This document shows positions 11,004 to 22,903 of a stretch of DNA of 64,000 nucleotides, one piece after another (the stretch's first letter is position 1; each line of letters opens with the position of its first letter). The stretch is from Phoronis australis (taxonomy: Eukaryota; Phoronida; Phoronidae). The notes beneath the pieces are model-generated. The model was given only the letters and a program-made list of their open reading frames with translations. It did no database searches and was not told where the DNA came from. The translations under genes were made by a program, and so were the position numbers. The DNA lies in NCBI GenBank assembly GCA_002633005.1, contig NMRA01000159.1, forward strand, positions 701,520 to 765,519, written 5' to 3'.

Positions 11004-13250
11004 TCAGTGCCGTGCAGTTGAATATCACTGAGGCTCAATGAATTAAATAATATTTTGTGATGACCATGGATTCCTTTTCAGCTCTTGTTGTCAGTATCGC
11101 AAAACGAGCCTCGCGTGACGGGGATGAGCATATCACAAACATAAAGGAAGAACAACATTTAGTTCTCCCAATAACCTTACGCGAGACATTTGCACACATT
11201 CATGTAAGCGGAGTTGCAACCGAATCGATTTAACGATCGCGCATGTCCGGAAATTAGGGTGCACATAGGCTACTTGGGTTGATTAGGGTATGTGGAATGG
11301 CCGATTGCTTTGCACGACGTGTTATTTGTGTGCATTAAACTACGCTGCTGTATGTAATTCTGCCGCTATTCGCCCTAAGAAGCGCCCATGCCCCAATAAG
11401 TGCCCCCAACGCGTTTTCAGACTTCGCTAAAGTAAGGGCCCAGCCCATGAACTACATGCGAAAAATGCCTTACAGTTCTAACGTCTCCAATTTATCAATT
11501 GAAAGATCCTACAGTCCTGAATTTGTAGACCACGAGTCTCACCGTTATGTCCGTATACACTTCAAACTTACGCCGCGATTCAAAAAGAACGCAAAAGTTT
11601 TGCTGCTCTTGCGCGGGATGTGCCCACTACGCGGGTCTGGACTTTGAAAACAGACGCAGCGTACTTGTCCGCGGGGTTGTAATGTTTCTTGCCGTATACG
11701 GATCTCCTCCGGCCTCAGCAGAAATCCAAACTTCTTTGTACACGGGAAAACCGTGAATCGAAGACTAATAAAAAAGTCGACCAGCGTTAGCACGCGGCCA
11801 ACAAGTGCGCGCTGCATAATGTACCGGCTGTCATTGGAGACATTTATAGGCGGGAACTATCTATTCATGAAACGGGTAACATAGCATCGGCAAGAAATAA
11901 AAATTGGCTCTAATTTCCGAAAGTTTCTAATACCGTGAAAAGCTTTTGCACAATTTTTAAGAGAAATTATTTCACTAATCATAATTGGTGTTTTTAAAGT
12001 CAAAATGACCCATTGATAGTGAACACATTCGCACCCTTACACCCCGAATCTTCCGGAAAATAGCTGTTACAATACGGTCACGCATCCACTCACCCGGCGA
12101 CTCAATGAGTGACATATCGGTCTTACCGAAACAATTCTCGAACGTTTTTTAGCAGATGAGACCAGCAAGTGCTAAGTTAAATATTAGAACACGCGCTGCT
12201 TGACTGCTTGAGTTAATTTCTTTGGATACAATGCACACCTAGATCATTACATCGCATTTACTCTGGTAAATGAACTCTGATAACAAGCACACGCACGCTT
12301 ACTCACACACACGCATACAAACTTCAAAACAAACGTCACATGACAACCTGTGTGTTCCTCTAGAGATTTTTCTCGTGTAGCGGGCTACAATCTACCGCAG
12401 ATTTGAACTCACCCCGGCCAACCCGCGATCGAGTCAGAACGCCAGGAAGGCCATCGAGAACGAGACCTTGCACCAAAAATGACAAACGACAGTCACGTAC
12501 CCGGTGAGTTTAAGTGTCATTTTCTGCTTAAATAGAGGCCACTTTGGTACAAATGTTACAAACAGAAAAGCGTCAGAGTGTAACCTTTGTTGTGGATCTG
12601 AAATAATACTTGGCTTTTGCTTAATTTTTTAAAATAAAGAGCTCAGAAAGCAATGGCTTTCGGTAAAATGCCTTGCGCCTCGTAAAATCGACAATTTCTA
12701 CTTGTTATTAGCAATTCCAGGGTTCTTAAGAAGAAACGCCTGACGTTTATAGTTTAATCGTCCCTGGTGACACCTTTGTTAGTTATGATTTGTGAAACAA
12801 TTTGAGATATTTGCCAATACAAACAGGTCCTTGTGTGAAACGGCGATCGGGAACGATGTCGTTAATTCTCTAATGCGATCGTGAACGCAAAAAAAAACGA
12901 TCGTGAACGTACATTTTTTCTTTGCATTGGCCTGAATAATCGCTCAAGTTACGGTATTATGTCAATAATTTTAGAATAATACGAAGCCTGAATTGCTAGT
13001 TGAGTTAATTAATAATTACATTTCATCGTTTTTTCATTATTTCTCAGTCAGATTTAGTCTAACAAACATAACTGAATGCGTTTGATTTTTTTCAGTTGAA
13101 CTGTAGCTACACGACGAGTCCTTCAGGGTGTTAACCTCCACGCCTTCAAAAGAGAGTAGACAACAGATGCATGTCACAACAGAGTGTGTGTGTGTTGTAG
13201 AGCCTCGTTTAGGAACTAAGAAATCGACTTAGTATGACCACATGGCAATA
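11004..13250. other. No gene recognised
   Basis: Unique-looking sequence with scattered short open frames. The 11545-11817 frames on both strands overlap one another and look like chance. A gcgccc(t/c)aataag-type stretch at 11370-11410 resembles one at 36510-36570 and is probably an interspersed repeat. A pyrimidine tract with CAG at about 13095 could be a splice acceptor for an exon leading into the zinc-finger remnant. Confidence 0.45.
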
Positions 13251-13257
13251 AAATACA

Positions 13258-13537
13258 GTGACAGTACAACAAAGCAAGACCTTTACCAGCCCTGTCATTG
13301 ACGTGTTGCATGCGTCAAGAAGTTTTTACCAATATAGTAAAACACAGCATGAAGCATCGTGCTCAGGAACCAGGTCGATTCAGTGTCCTATCTGTGATCA
13401 ACATTTCACGGAAAGAGTGAGCCTGATGCGACACTGCGTCACAGCACGAGGACACTTCTTTTTGTGGTGAATGTGGCATGTCATGCAAACAGTGTGCCTC
13501 CTTCTACAGGCATAGCAAGCAGAAACGTCATGAATGA
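13258..13537 (+). pseudogene. C2H2 zinc-finger coding remnant with a frameshift
   Basis: The frame at 13258 encodes a C2H2 finger, CPICDQHFTERVSLMRHC followed by H (C-x2-C-x12-H-x6-H), and stops at 13468. A second finger, CGECGMSCKQCASFYRH followed by H (C-x2-C-x12-H-x5-H), follows at once in the +1 frame and ends at TGA 13535-13537. The frame change falls at the T-run ttcttttt (13456-13463). A one-base error or indel would fuse the two. It looks like the last exon of a C2H2 protein; no start or upstream exon was found. Sequencing error, pseudogene or a hidden splice are alternatives. Confidence 0.55.
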
Positions 13538-14248
13538 AATTATTAAGTTCAGTGCTGAAGGTTATTAAGTCACTATACTTTATTCAGATTTACAAAGTCT
13601 GTGGTTGGTAGTTGTCTGATTTGATAGTATTTTGACGTTTTGTTTTGAACCTTTTTTCCTCAAGTTTCTTTCTATATTTGTGTTATTTCAAAAGGATCTT
13701 TAACAGAACCAGTACATTTTTGTAGTGTTTAGGTAGATTTAAGTGGCCATACTAAGTGTCATTGGGCAATACTTACATACAATTTTCTGACCAATGAGTA
13801 TTTTAAATGAGAATATATGTTTATGAGTATTGTAGAAATTGCTTTCATATTGTTGTTGATTTCCTGTGAGAGACTGTTATACTATCAATCAGTCCTAAAT
13901 ACATTGTTTATGATTCAGTGATGATTTAGTCTAATACATTCCAAAAGTGATTCGTTGGAAATGTTCAATGGACTTGTTTTGATGATTTCCCTATCAATAA
14001 TTTATATATTTTTGTAAGACCAATTATGAGGTAAAAAATTTAGAAAGAGATTGAAATTTTTCATCAAATTGTTTAATTTAACACCAACAAAATTTGAAAT
14101 TCATGGCAACATGTATTTTCTATTCAGACAAGTACTTGCAGGAAGTAGAAAGTTATTAAGCCTTGGTACAACACCACAGCAATTCAGAAAAAGTATGGGT
14201 TTAATTTATACACTGACAGACTGTATTGCTTAAAACTAAACTAACTAC
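13538..14248. other. No gene recognised
   Basis: An AT-rich stretch between the zinc-finger remnant and the last recognised KDZ exon. It could hold 3' UTR of the former. No further KDZ exon was found on the minus strand here. Confidence 0.45.
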
Positions 14249-14385
14249 CTTTCACCATGTTTTAAATTCAGAAACAGCTTTGGGTACTCATGACGACAAA
14301 CACTTCCAAATAAACATTTTTCATCTAACTTTGCTGTCCTTCCTCTAGCTCGGATCATATTTCCTGCATGAAAGTCACTACAGTC
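14249..14385 (-). CDS. KDZ-like exon 6
   Basis: Acceptor ttgccag before 14385 and donor AAAG|GTAGTTAG after 14249; 137 bp, phase 0 in, two bases left over. It encodes DCSDFHAGNMIRARG, then KLDEKCLFGSVCRHEYPKL and LNLKHGE. The C-x-x-F-x-A-G and (L)DE..G..C-R-H-E/D-x-P patterns match the block after the first catalytic aspartate in KDZ transposases. It is the last exon of this gene that I can find. Confidence 0.8.
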
Positions 14386-14994
14386 CTGGCAATAAAAACA
14401 TTACACCATAAGTCACAAAGAATAACCAAATTTACATATTGATGAGAGATATATATGTTTATCCCATACGCGTTGAACCAGTCAAGGGAAATATGGCCAT
14501 GTTACAATGTTTTCCGTATTCACCTCCCACACAACTTCAACAGTGACCTCGGCAAGTTCAAAAGATAGGTCAATGTTGACTCGACATCAATAGATGGTTC
14601 GATCATCAAATTTTCGGAAAAATCTGGCGAAAAAATGAAAGAAACTTCGGTCTTGGTCGATAGGTGGAATAATGTTTTGTGGATATTCCTTCATCAACAC
14701 CACTCTTGGTACGTATTGTGTATATGTTCATAGTCAATCAAAAATCAACAATCATTTGAAAGAAGATGCAAAGAAATGTTTTGGCATATTTAACAACCAT
14801 CGGAAGTGAATTAAATCTCAATTTACATGCTAAGAATTGGAAATAATAAATCCAATTTGAGTGCCGAGAAACCCTTTTCAACAGTAAGTGGCCTGAATCA
14901 GAAGTTGTTCTCTGGCAAAAGGTAATGGTGTGCTGCACCTTGAAAATTCATCATATAGGTACAATACATTGAAACTGACCAAAACATTACTCAC

Positions 14995-15165
14995 AGTAGG
15001 ACTGCATTCTTCAGAGTAATATTTTATATAGGTATCCACACACACTTGGTCAATGAAAAATTTCTTGACATGCTTGGGAGGTGCATCACTTTCACCAGCT
15101 GATGTTTTACGAACTAGGCCAAAGTTGCCATCAATTGAATACATGGAGACTGCATTATCACAATC
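14995..15165 (-). CDS. KDZ-like exon 5 with first catalytic Asp region
   Basis: The acceptor TTTCAG precedes 15165 and the donor ACT|GTGAGT follows 14995. The exon is exactly 57 codons, phase 0 at both ends. It encodes DCDNAVSMYSIDGNFGLVRK and then KHVKKFFIDQVCVDTYI. The Y-S-I-D-G-N-F-G-L-V-R-K block corresponds to the first conserved aspartate of the KDZ RNase-H-fold catalytic core. It joins in frame to exon 4 (ending CPACPQ) and exon 6. Confidence 0.85.
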
Positions 15166-15169
15166 CTGA

Positions 15170-16853
15170 AATTCAGAAATGGAAAACAATAATGTGGAAT
15201 TGTTGGCAAACAAATGGGAGGGAGCAAAGTTGTTAGTGACTAGGGCAGGCGGATTGGTGGCGTCCCCACCTTTTTGATGAAAAATCACAGATGCAACTAA
15301 AAAAAATGCTGGCCTACAGTACCTTATCAACAAGTCTTTGTAATTGATGTGTATCAATAAAACTTATGTTTCTAAAGCATAAAAAGTCATGATGACATCT
15401 CAAAAGCACTGTTAGTTTTGTAAACTATTATTTTTTACACAACTTTAAGAGATTTTTTCATATTAATTTGTAATGTGTTTGAGGAATAAATGATGAAAAA
15501 AAGAATAATAAAAAATCAAAATAAATAAACTGAACATAAGCAACACACAAGTTCAACCATGCACAAATCCTAGACAACAGCAATACATTTTGAGAGTTGT
15601 CCTATTTCACATTTTAACCTTACTTTGCTGAATTATGACATTGATAACCACCTGTCATGAGCTGATCATAAGGAATAGCTCACTTGCGAGTTTCCAATTA
15701 GTCAATGTGACGTCACAAGAAGGAGGGCAAAATCCGCCATATTGTTCTTGTTTTGCTGTGTCTTTACTATAAACGCAAATCTTACTGGAGTTCTTATGGT
15801 TAATTCCACACTTAAAACATTAACTCGATTTAAGGGATAGTAGATGGATCTTGGAATAACTGTGAATGGACGAAGAAAATGTGAACTTGTTATGGTGTGC
15901 GAAGCTGTGAATGGATTGAAATTGGAGCTCGACCCAATCTACTATATGCCTGAATGCCGCAGGCATACAGGGGCGATAGCATATCCCCATAAAAAGTAAC
16001 TCATTTCAAAATACAGCAAAAAATCAAATGAAACATGCATATGTGCACATGGAGTTATAATTAGCACATACTCTTACACTGGATACAATTTAGTCTTCAA
16101 ACAACTTGAATATTTCCATGAAAACCTCGTGGTTCCCTCATGTTTCCCTCACCGGGCGCCACTATGAGGAAGTTACATTAAATCACTTCTGTTGACGAAC
16201 AAAAAGTTCAAGGGACAAAAATCTTACAAATTTCACTGGATATTTTCCCATGCTATTGCGCAATTGTCACACGCCAGATCACGCGCTTTCCTCAGTTTCG
16301 CGCTAGCCTTTGCCTTATTCTCACCCAACTCGGTTATCACGCGCGCAGTCAAAGTTAAGAGTAACCAAAACGTGGAGTTGGAATTCTTCGCCAAAGTCAC
16401 CGGAATTCCCGTAGCTATGCTTCATTGAAGAAATGTTTAGAAGCAGAAAGAATCACTGAAGAAAATAAGCGCCTTTTAGGTGATAATTTCAGGTGTAGAA
16501 TGTATTTTTGATGAGGTGAAAACTTATTCAGTGAGCGGATTTCACCTACTGCCTCTTTTAAATACACGGGACGAAATTAGTACAGAACGCAATGGAATGT
16601 ATTGTAGTGCGAATCTGAATTTCATTTGCCATCACAGATATGTTTGTTTGGCATTAATCATACTAAAAGGTTAAGAACTCGAAGTAAAAACAGAATACAC
16701 TCTGCTCCCGTATCAGGCAAATGGCCAAACGACAAGCTTTTGCCGAACTCTTGTTGACGTCACTGTTAAGTCTCACACAATCTCGCGTTACTGTTATAAA
16801 CTTCGCAAAAGGACTATTGTTTCTTGCCTGTACACAAAAACATTGAAATATAC
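15170..16853. other. Intron of the KDZ-like gene, unremarkable
   Basis: No coding signal or known repeat recognised. Several short open frames on + (16192-16428, 16480-16674) lack family resemblance. Confidence 0.5.
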
Positions 16854-16985
16854 CTGTGGGCAAGCTGGACACTGTGTCCTATCATCACATCGGCCATCAA
16901 CAGTTTGAAGATACTGTTGCCTGTATGAAAAATAACGATATTCCTCAAAACTGTCTCTGCTCAGTGACTTATTGACTTGACTCAC
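16854..16985 (-). CDS. KDZ-like exon 4
   Basis: The acceptor cttccag precedes 16985 and the donor CACAG|GTATAT follows 16854. It is exactly 44 codons, phase 0 to phase 0. It encodes SLSRDSFEEYRYFSYRQQYL and ends RCDDRTQCPACPQ. The F-x-E-Y-R helix followed by C-P-x-C-P is characteristic of KDZ proteins just before the catalytic core. Confidence 0.85.
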
Positions 16986-17259
16986 CTGGAAGTTAATAAA
17001 AATATGGTCATCATACTTTACTTTTATGACTCGATTTCACACCCCGCCCCCCATTTTCACATTTGACCAAAGTTCTGTGATAAAACGGGACTCACTTCCG
17101 GGTGGCATACACAACTTTTATTGAACTCACCAAAACCTTGACCTGCTTGTTCAATAACTCATGTATAACAAAAGCGTGTATTCATTTTGCTCTAATGTAA
17201 GATCCTAATCAATCTATAACAAAGAGTAAAGATAGCAATAATGAACTTAAAGTCCCTAC

Positions 17260-17484
17260 CAATTTAAAAGGTAAAGATGAGTTTTCTCCAAGCAAATCCA
17301 AAACAGTTCCAAATCCAGACACAGGTATTTGACATTGCATCAGCAACCTTCTTAGCATTTCCATTGTTGGGATAGTAAATGCAACATTTGGTGATGTTGG
17401 TGTGGAAGGCCAGAGACCATATCTCACTAAAGTAACTGCAGCAGATTCACATTCACAAAATACAAATTCCTTGTGGTGATGTCT
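17260..17484 (-). CDS. KDZ-like exon 3 (end of cysteine cluster)
   Basis: It encodes HHHKEFVFCECESAAVTLV, then RYGLWPSTPTSPNVAF, MLRRLLMQCQIPVSGF and on to PFKL, with donor TTG|GTAGGG after 17260 in phase 0. C-x-C followed by G-x-W-P-x-T-P-x-x-P-x-x-A-F is the KDZ-associated cysteine-cluster signature. The 5' boundary is unclear: a stop lies in frame near 17500 and no canonical AG fits between it and the first conserved residue, so a splice-site lesion or a non-canonical site is possible. Confidence 0.8.
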
Positions 17485-17572
17485 CCCCGAAACAAAAAAT
17501 TATCCTTTACGCAGTTGTTTTTTAGACATCTTAAAATTCATTGTTTTTGAGGAGTTAACTTGGAACTTATGG

Positions 17573-17809
17573 TCATATTTGAATTATTTCCTCTGCATCC
17601 TTGAAGACTAGCACTTCCAAGTTATCATTAAGATTCAAAAATATGTGAAGATATAACAAGAAATTTATATTGACATACTCAGGCTTACAGACGTCAATAT
17701 ACTTTTTCATGACTTCTAAGAAATGAACTACGGTTGGTGAGAAAAGAACTTCACTTCTTAAAACAAGAGCAACGCAGAGCGTTGAAATGCGCCCACAATT
17801 GCACCACAT
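17573..17809 (-). other. Open frame in KDZ intron, unassigned
   Basis: A minus-strand frame of about 79 codons, open but without family resemblance or clear splice sites. It lies between KDZ-like exons 2 and 3 and could be a missed exon or chance. Confidence 0.15.
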
Positions 17810-18119
17810 ACAGTATCCTTCTAGGGTTGTTTATTGGTACCATAAAGTGGCTTGTAGAGGGCATATATGTAGTATGTTGTACTTAGCAGAATGGAAAGGC
17901 ATGGTCATTGTCTCAATAGGCTAGGGGCAAAATGTGAGTAATCTTCATAAAACAAGCACATCCTATACACCAGTTGCTTAAAGCACCACAGAAACATAGA
18001 ATTAAAAACAAATTTACCAACATACGAGATTAGCACAGCATTAGAATGCCAGAAACAAATTTCTACTTGGAACTTTTCCTTCATAGTCACGAAGTAACAC
18101 AAAGTATACACCTGAAGAC

Positions 18120-18692
18120 CTATGAAAATACAGAGGTCAATGTAAAATACTAAAATTGCCACTACAGGCAAATACTAAAATTGCCACTAGACACATACCG
18201 GTAATCAGAATCATTGTCAACCGTCCTCTACATAGTAAGCATATACATGCCAATTTTCACAATCATCCTTTGAGCGGTTTGGTTGATAGAGGGGTGGACG
18301 CACAAAAACAGACTCGAAAACACTAAAAATGGCCACTAGGTGGCGCAAACTATGTCGAATCCATCTGAAAACGGAAGGATAGCGTCATCTGACTAATAGG
18401 TGCCTATATACCAAATTTCATGAAAATCCGTTCAGGACTTTTGAAAATACAAAGGTAAGCGTAAAAAACTAAAATTGCCAATAGGGGGCACACCGGTAGT
18501 CGGATCCGTCCGAAAGTTCGCACATGCCGTCCCATTTATGAATGGAACATATGTGCCAAATTTCATGAACGTATGTCAAAGGGTTTTGGAGATAGAGCAG
18601 CGGACGCCGCAAGCCGCCCGGACGGACGGACGGACGGACAGAGATGACGTCATAATGCGTCCACATATAAATATGTGGGCGCATAAAAATGT
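18120..18692 (+). repeat. Interspersed repeat with (ggac)n and terminal small palindrome
   Basis: The stretch contains repeated actaaaattgcca(c/a)ta phrases, two related segments of type ccaaatttcatgaa, a ggac tetranucleotide run at about 18619-18640, and the palindrome ccacatataaatatgtgg near 18660. The layout looks like a non-autonomous transposable element; no other copy lies in the window. Confidence 0.45.
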
Positions 18693-19282
18693 GTTAAAGC
18701 TTAGCTTCAACGGAATTTTGTTATTTTAGATGTATTGGGCTAACAAGATAAGTCCTAGCAATTCCATAGTAAAATAAGAAAACGTGAGTTCAATCAGGCA
18801 AATGTAAGCCTGTCAAATGATAAGTGAAGCTGCCTTTTCTTGCCACACTGCGTCACCGCGAGATTCCATCACAAACAACAAAAGGTTGTATTGAATAGGG
18901 GACTGACTAGAACACCATTGCGTGCGGGTATTATTGGCAGCTGTTTGAATTAAAAGGTGATTCTCGCGGTGACGTAGACAAAAGCAAGCCAAAACGTCTA
19001 ACAGTTCATTACATTTGGCAATTTATGGCACTAGTGGGCTCAGAGGGATGCTCTTAACATACTGTTGGAACCAAATTTACAGGTATTACCGTTGAAGATA
19101 GGCTTTAATGAGAATGAGACACAATGGGGGCTGTGAGTGAGAAAGATTGTTCAGTCTGCTGTTCCATTAAAACCAGATTATGTGTCTTTAATTGTGACTG
19201 AACAATGAACGGTACCTCCCCAAAATTTGAGCATGCAAGTGATGAATACGATTACACATTTTTGTACTGGAAACAATATAAC

Positions 19283-19388
19283 CTGTTAAGTCCACCACTA
19301 CAATGGTTCCAGTCTTTTGGTGACTTGTACAGATGTGGCCCACTCCTTGGATACTTTCCTCTGGTTGAATGTTCAAGTACATTCCAAT
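19283..19388 (-). CDS. KDZ-like exon 2 (cysteine-cluster region)
   Basis: The acceptor ttttcag precedes 19388 and the donor ACAG|GTTATA follows 19283; 106 bp, phase 0 in, one base left over. It encodes ...GHICTSHQKTGTIVVVDLT. C-T-x-x-H followed by hydrophobic V-V-V-D-L-T/N-G matches the KDZ cysteine-cluster module before the C-x-C of exon 3. Its phase agrees with exon 1. Confidence 0.65.
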
Positions 19389-20157
19389 CTGAAAATTATA
19401 ACTTGTTTCCTTCCAAGTTAAAAACTAAAATATGACAATGAATCAAAACTAAATACATGGAAATCCTGTTTTCAATGCTATTCAATCCAATTTTAGATTA
19501 AAAACAGGGTTTCAGCTATAGACAATGAGTAGCCCACTACAACCACGATCATATATAAGAAATGAAACGAAAAAAGACAATTTGCCCTTTATTTATACCT
19601 CTTATGGCATTCTAGGTCTCTGATTAGCCAATGTTTGTGTTCTATTACAGTGCATTCTTTCTGTCTTTCAAAACTATGGACTATTGTCTCAAGCTAAGGG
19701 CCATTGAACATTGACATCTCAAATTACATCCAGTAAAACATTCAAATAATTTCAAATTTCAGTGATAGTAGTACGTTTCTGTATTAAACAGTTGATATCA
19801 TAAAACATATAACCACAATCCCTCATTGTTGTGTTGTGCTCTAAGTCCTAAGGTGTATCTGTTTAGTTGTAGGTCACTAAAGATTGTGATATATTTGCCA
19901 AGTGAATATTTTTCAAATGACGCTGTCGAATTTTATACTGATAGTGTTCTGATGGGTCTGCACTGCTGTTCCCCCCCTCTCGTTGTTACATTATTCTGTT
20001 GTTCCCCAACCGGAGTTTCATGTAACTGGGCAAAAAGAATGGTGAAACATTGGGACAGGCTGACACCAGGACAAAAGTACAGTGAGAATCGAAAACATCC
20101 CAACAAGAGAACATCAGTTGGGGAAATTTGAGTGGGGAACAACCGAATGGGGGAATA

Positions 20158-22217
20158 CCAGGGCCCGGTCTCCAATCTCCGTACTTGGACTCGAATCATG
20201 CTCAAACTCATACTTCATACTCAACTCGAGTACAGACTCAGCTTTGGTGTATTCAATGTCATACTCGAAAAATCTGTACTCGAAATTTCGAGCACGTACT
20301 CAGTTTTCGAGTGTACTCGAAGTGAAGTGTATCTCATCTATATTTCGAGTACGATTTTGAGCAAAAATTTGGAGTCTATGCTCAAATTTCAAGTTTTGGT
20401 ATGGCAGTGTGCTTGAAATCGTACTCGAAAATAAATACGAGCCAGAGAACAAAATATCGAAAGAGAAGCAAGAAACACAGCAAATTTAAAAAAAAATAAT
20501 TTCTCTTACCGTATCTCAGCACTTCAATTTCAGTTCAGAGATAATAGTTTTCATCTTAAATCTTCGTATTCTTCACCTTATTAACCCGCCGTATCACTGT
20601 ATGTTATGGCCGCCATTCTACCTCTACAATTCCTGGCAACAGGCGCATTGTAATCCCTTGTCGGCGAGTCATAACAAGTCGAAAGCAGTTGTGAGAAAAG
20701 TCGTGTGAGAAGTTTGTGCTGCCCTTATTTCGGTATGTGTGCCTACGTTTTGTAGGATTTCCAAAAGATGAGGAGGGGAGGGAAGTTAAAAAAGTTCGCT
20801 TCCCTGTCAGGTACATTTCTCATCGTAACTTATTCATCTACATGTATAATTCCTCAATCCCCAAATGGAATTCCAGATTTTGTTTGCCGATTTCTAAGTA
20901 GACGTCTCGTCCCGTTCACTGCCACTGGTGAACTCTGAATGCCTGCACAAGTATTGTTTTTTAACTCACGTGCCAAATGTCAACTCACTTGATACATCCC
21001 AGTAAAATACAAAGATACAGTATCAAAGTTTGACATCAGCGTAGGCCTACACAGCAATGGGTTTTGTGTCAAGACTAAATTAGCAACAGAGATGTGATGT
21101 GATAAGCTGTTACAAATTTCTTAAGACATTTTCGGGACTGGGTGAGGAACTCAAGAAGTAAAGCTTAGTAATTGCCAAATGTATCAAAGAAATGGCATAA
21201 GAATATTTNNNNNNNNNNNNNNNNNNNNNNNNNNNNNNNNNNNNNNNNNNNNNNNNNNNNNNNNNNNNNNNNNNNNNNNNNNNNNNNNNNNNNNNNNNNN
21301 NNNNNNNNNNNNNNNNNNNNNNNNNNNNNNNNNNNNNNNNNNNNNNNNNNNNNNNNNNNNNNNNNNNNNNNNNNNNNNNNNNNNNNNNNNNNNNNNNNNN
21401 NNNNNNNNNNNNNNNNNNNNNNNNNNNNNNNNNNNNNNNNNNNNNNNNNNNNNNNNNNNNNNNNNNNNNNNNNNNNNNNNNNNNNNNNNNNNNNNNNNNN
21501 NNNNNNNNNNNNNNNNNNNNNNNNNNNNNNNNNNNNNNNNNNNNNNNNNNNNNNNNNNNNNNNNNNNNNNNNNNNNNNNNNNNNNNNNNNNNNNNNNNNN
21601 NNNNNNNNNNNNNNNNNNNNNNNNNNNNNNNNNNNNNNNNNNNNNNNNNNNNNNNNNNNNNNNNNNNNNNNNNNNNNNNNNNNNNNNNNNNNNNNNNNNN
21701 NNNNNNNNNNNNNNNNNNNNNNGGATTACAATGCGCCTGTTGCCAGGAATTGTAGAGGTAGAATGGCGGCCATAACATACAGTGATACGGCGGGTTAATA
21801 AGGTGAAGAATAAGAAGATTTAAGATGAAAACTATTATCTCTGAACTGAAATTGAAGTGCTGAGATACGGTAAGAGGACTTATTTTTTAGATTTGCTGCG
21901 TTTCTTGGTTCCCTTTCGATATTTTGTTCTTTGGCTCGTATTTATTTTCGAGTACGATTTCAAGCACACTGCCATACCAAACTTGAAATTAGAGCATAGA
22001 CTCCGAATTTTTACTCAAAATCGTACTCGAAATATGGATGAGATACGCTTCAGTTCGAGTACACTCAAAAACTGAGTTCGTGCTCGAAATTTCGAGTACA
22101 GATTTTTCGAGTATGACATTGAATACACCAGAGCTGAGTCTGTACTCGAGTTGAGTATGAAGTGTGAGTTTGAGCATGATTCGAGTCTGAGTACGGAGAT
22201 TGGAGACCGGGCCCTGG
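20158..22217. mobile_element. Palindromic DNA element, ~500 bp terminal inverted repeats
   Basis: Sequence 20158 onward (ccagggcccggtctccaatc) is repeated in reverse ending at 22217, with arms of at least ~495 bp (20158 to ~20665 and 21723-22217) and modest divergence. The arms are rich in tcgagtac-type words. The centre (20666-21722) includes a 514-N gap. A frame at 20716-20901 with a donor-like CAG|GTACAT at ~20813 could be an exon remnant. The element sits in the first recognised KDZ intron. The target-site duplication is not clear. Confidence 0.8.
21209..21722. other. Assembly gap (514 N)
   Basis: N-run inside the palindromic element. The right arm begins directly after it, so the repeat probably caused the assembly break. 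Confidence 0.98.
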
Positions 22218-22391
22218 TCAGCCCAGATCTATGGCCCTGGACATGGAACATTGATTGAAGTATTTATGAACATCTTACATGTGCACTAATTCAGTTTGAG
22301 TTGAATACTGAACAAAACTACAATATGCTGCACCATTCTGAATCTTAAACCTATACAGCTGGGACTGGCGAGTTGTCAAGTGCGTACAAAC

Positions 22392-22642
22392 CTCTTTAGA
22401 CCAACTCATCGGAGCATGGAACTGTGTTATTTTGTGGTGTTTGATATTACAATCACTACAGAAATATGCTCTGTGGGAATAATCCTGGCACCAAATAATG
22501 TTGTCTTCATGAATGCCACACAAAACACATATATACGACGCTGGACGAAACACTGTCTCAGTGTATATTTTGAGCATGTGATCTCTAGCAGAGTCCCAAG
22601 CTTCGACCAACTTTCTATTATTTGCTCTATATCTTGAGACAC
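22392..22642 (-). CDS. KDZ-like exon 1 recognised (CxC cysteine cluster)
   Basis: The acceptor tttttgcag precedes 22642; 251 bp, two bases then 83 codons, ending GAG|GTTTGT. It encodes ANNRKLVEAWDSARDHML, then YICVLCGIHEDNIIWC, DYSHRAYFCSDCNIKHH and FHAPMSW. The C-x2-C, C, C-x2-C, H-H, H spacing is the zinc-binding cysteine cluster that precedes KDZ transposase cores. The end phase (0) fits exon 2. Confidence 0.8.
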
Positions 22643-22903
22643 CTGCAAAAACAAACGATAAAATCAGAAATTATGTAGGTATAAGCTCATTAACTCAGTA
22701 ATCAAAGTGGAAAGGCTAAGTAACCTAGTGACTGTTGTAAAAACTCATCATTAGACTAAACTTAAACACTGCTGTGATGGGGTTCCTCAGTTTGATCCAA
22801 AAGCAGAAGGCTAGAATTACACACTGAATCATATAAAGACAGACTTTCCTTCACAAGCTTATTGCTAAGAATATTGTGAACTAAGGAAATACCATTGATA
22901 TAC

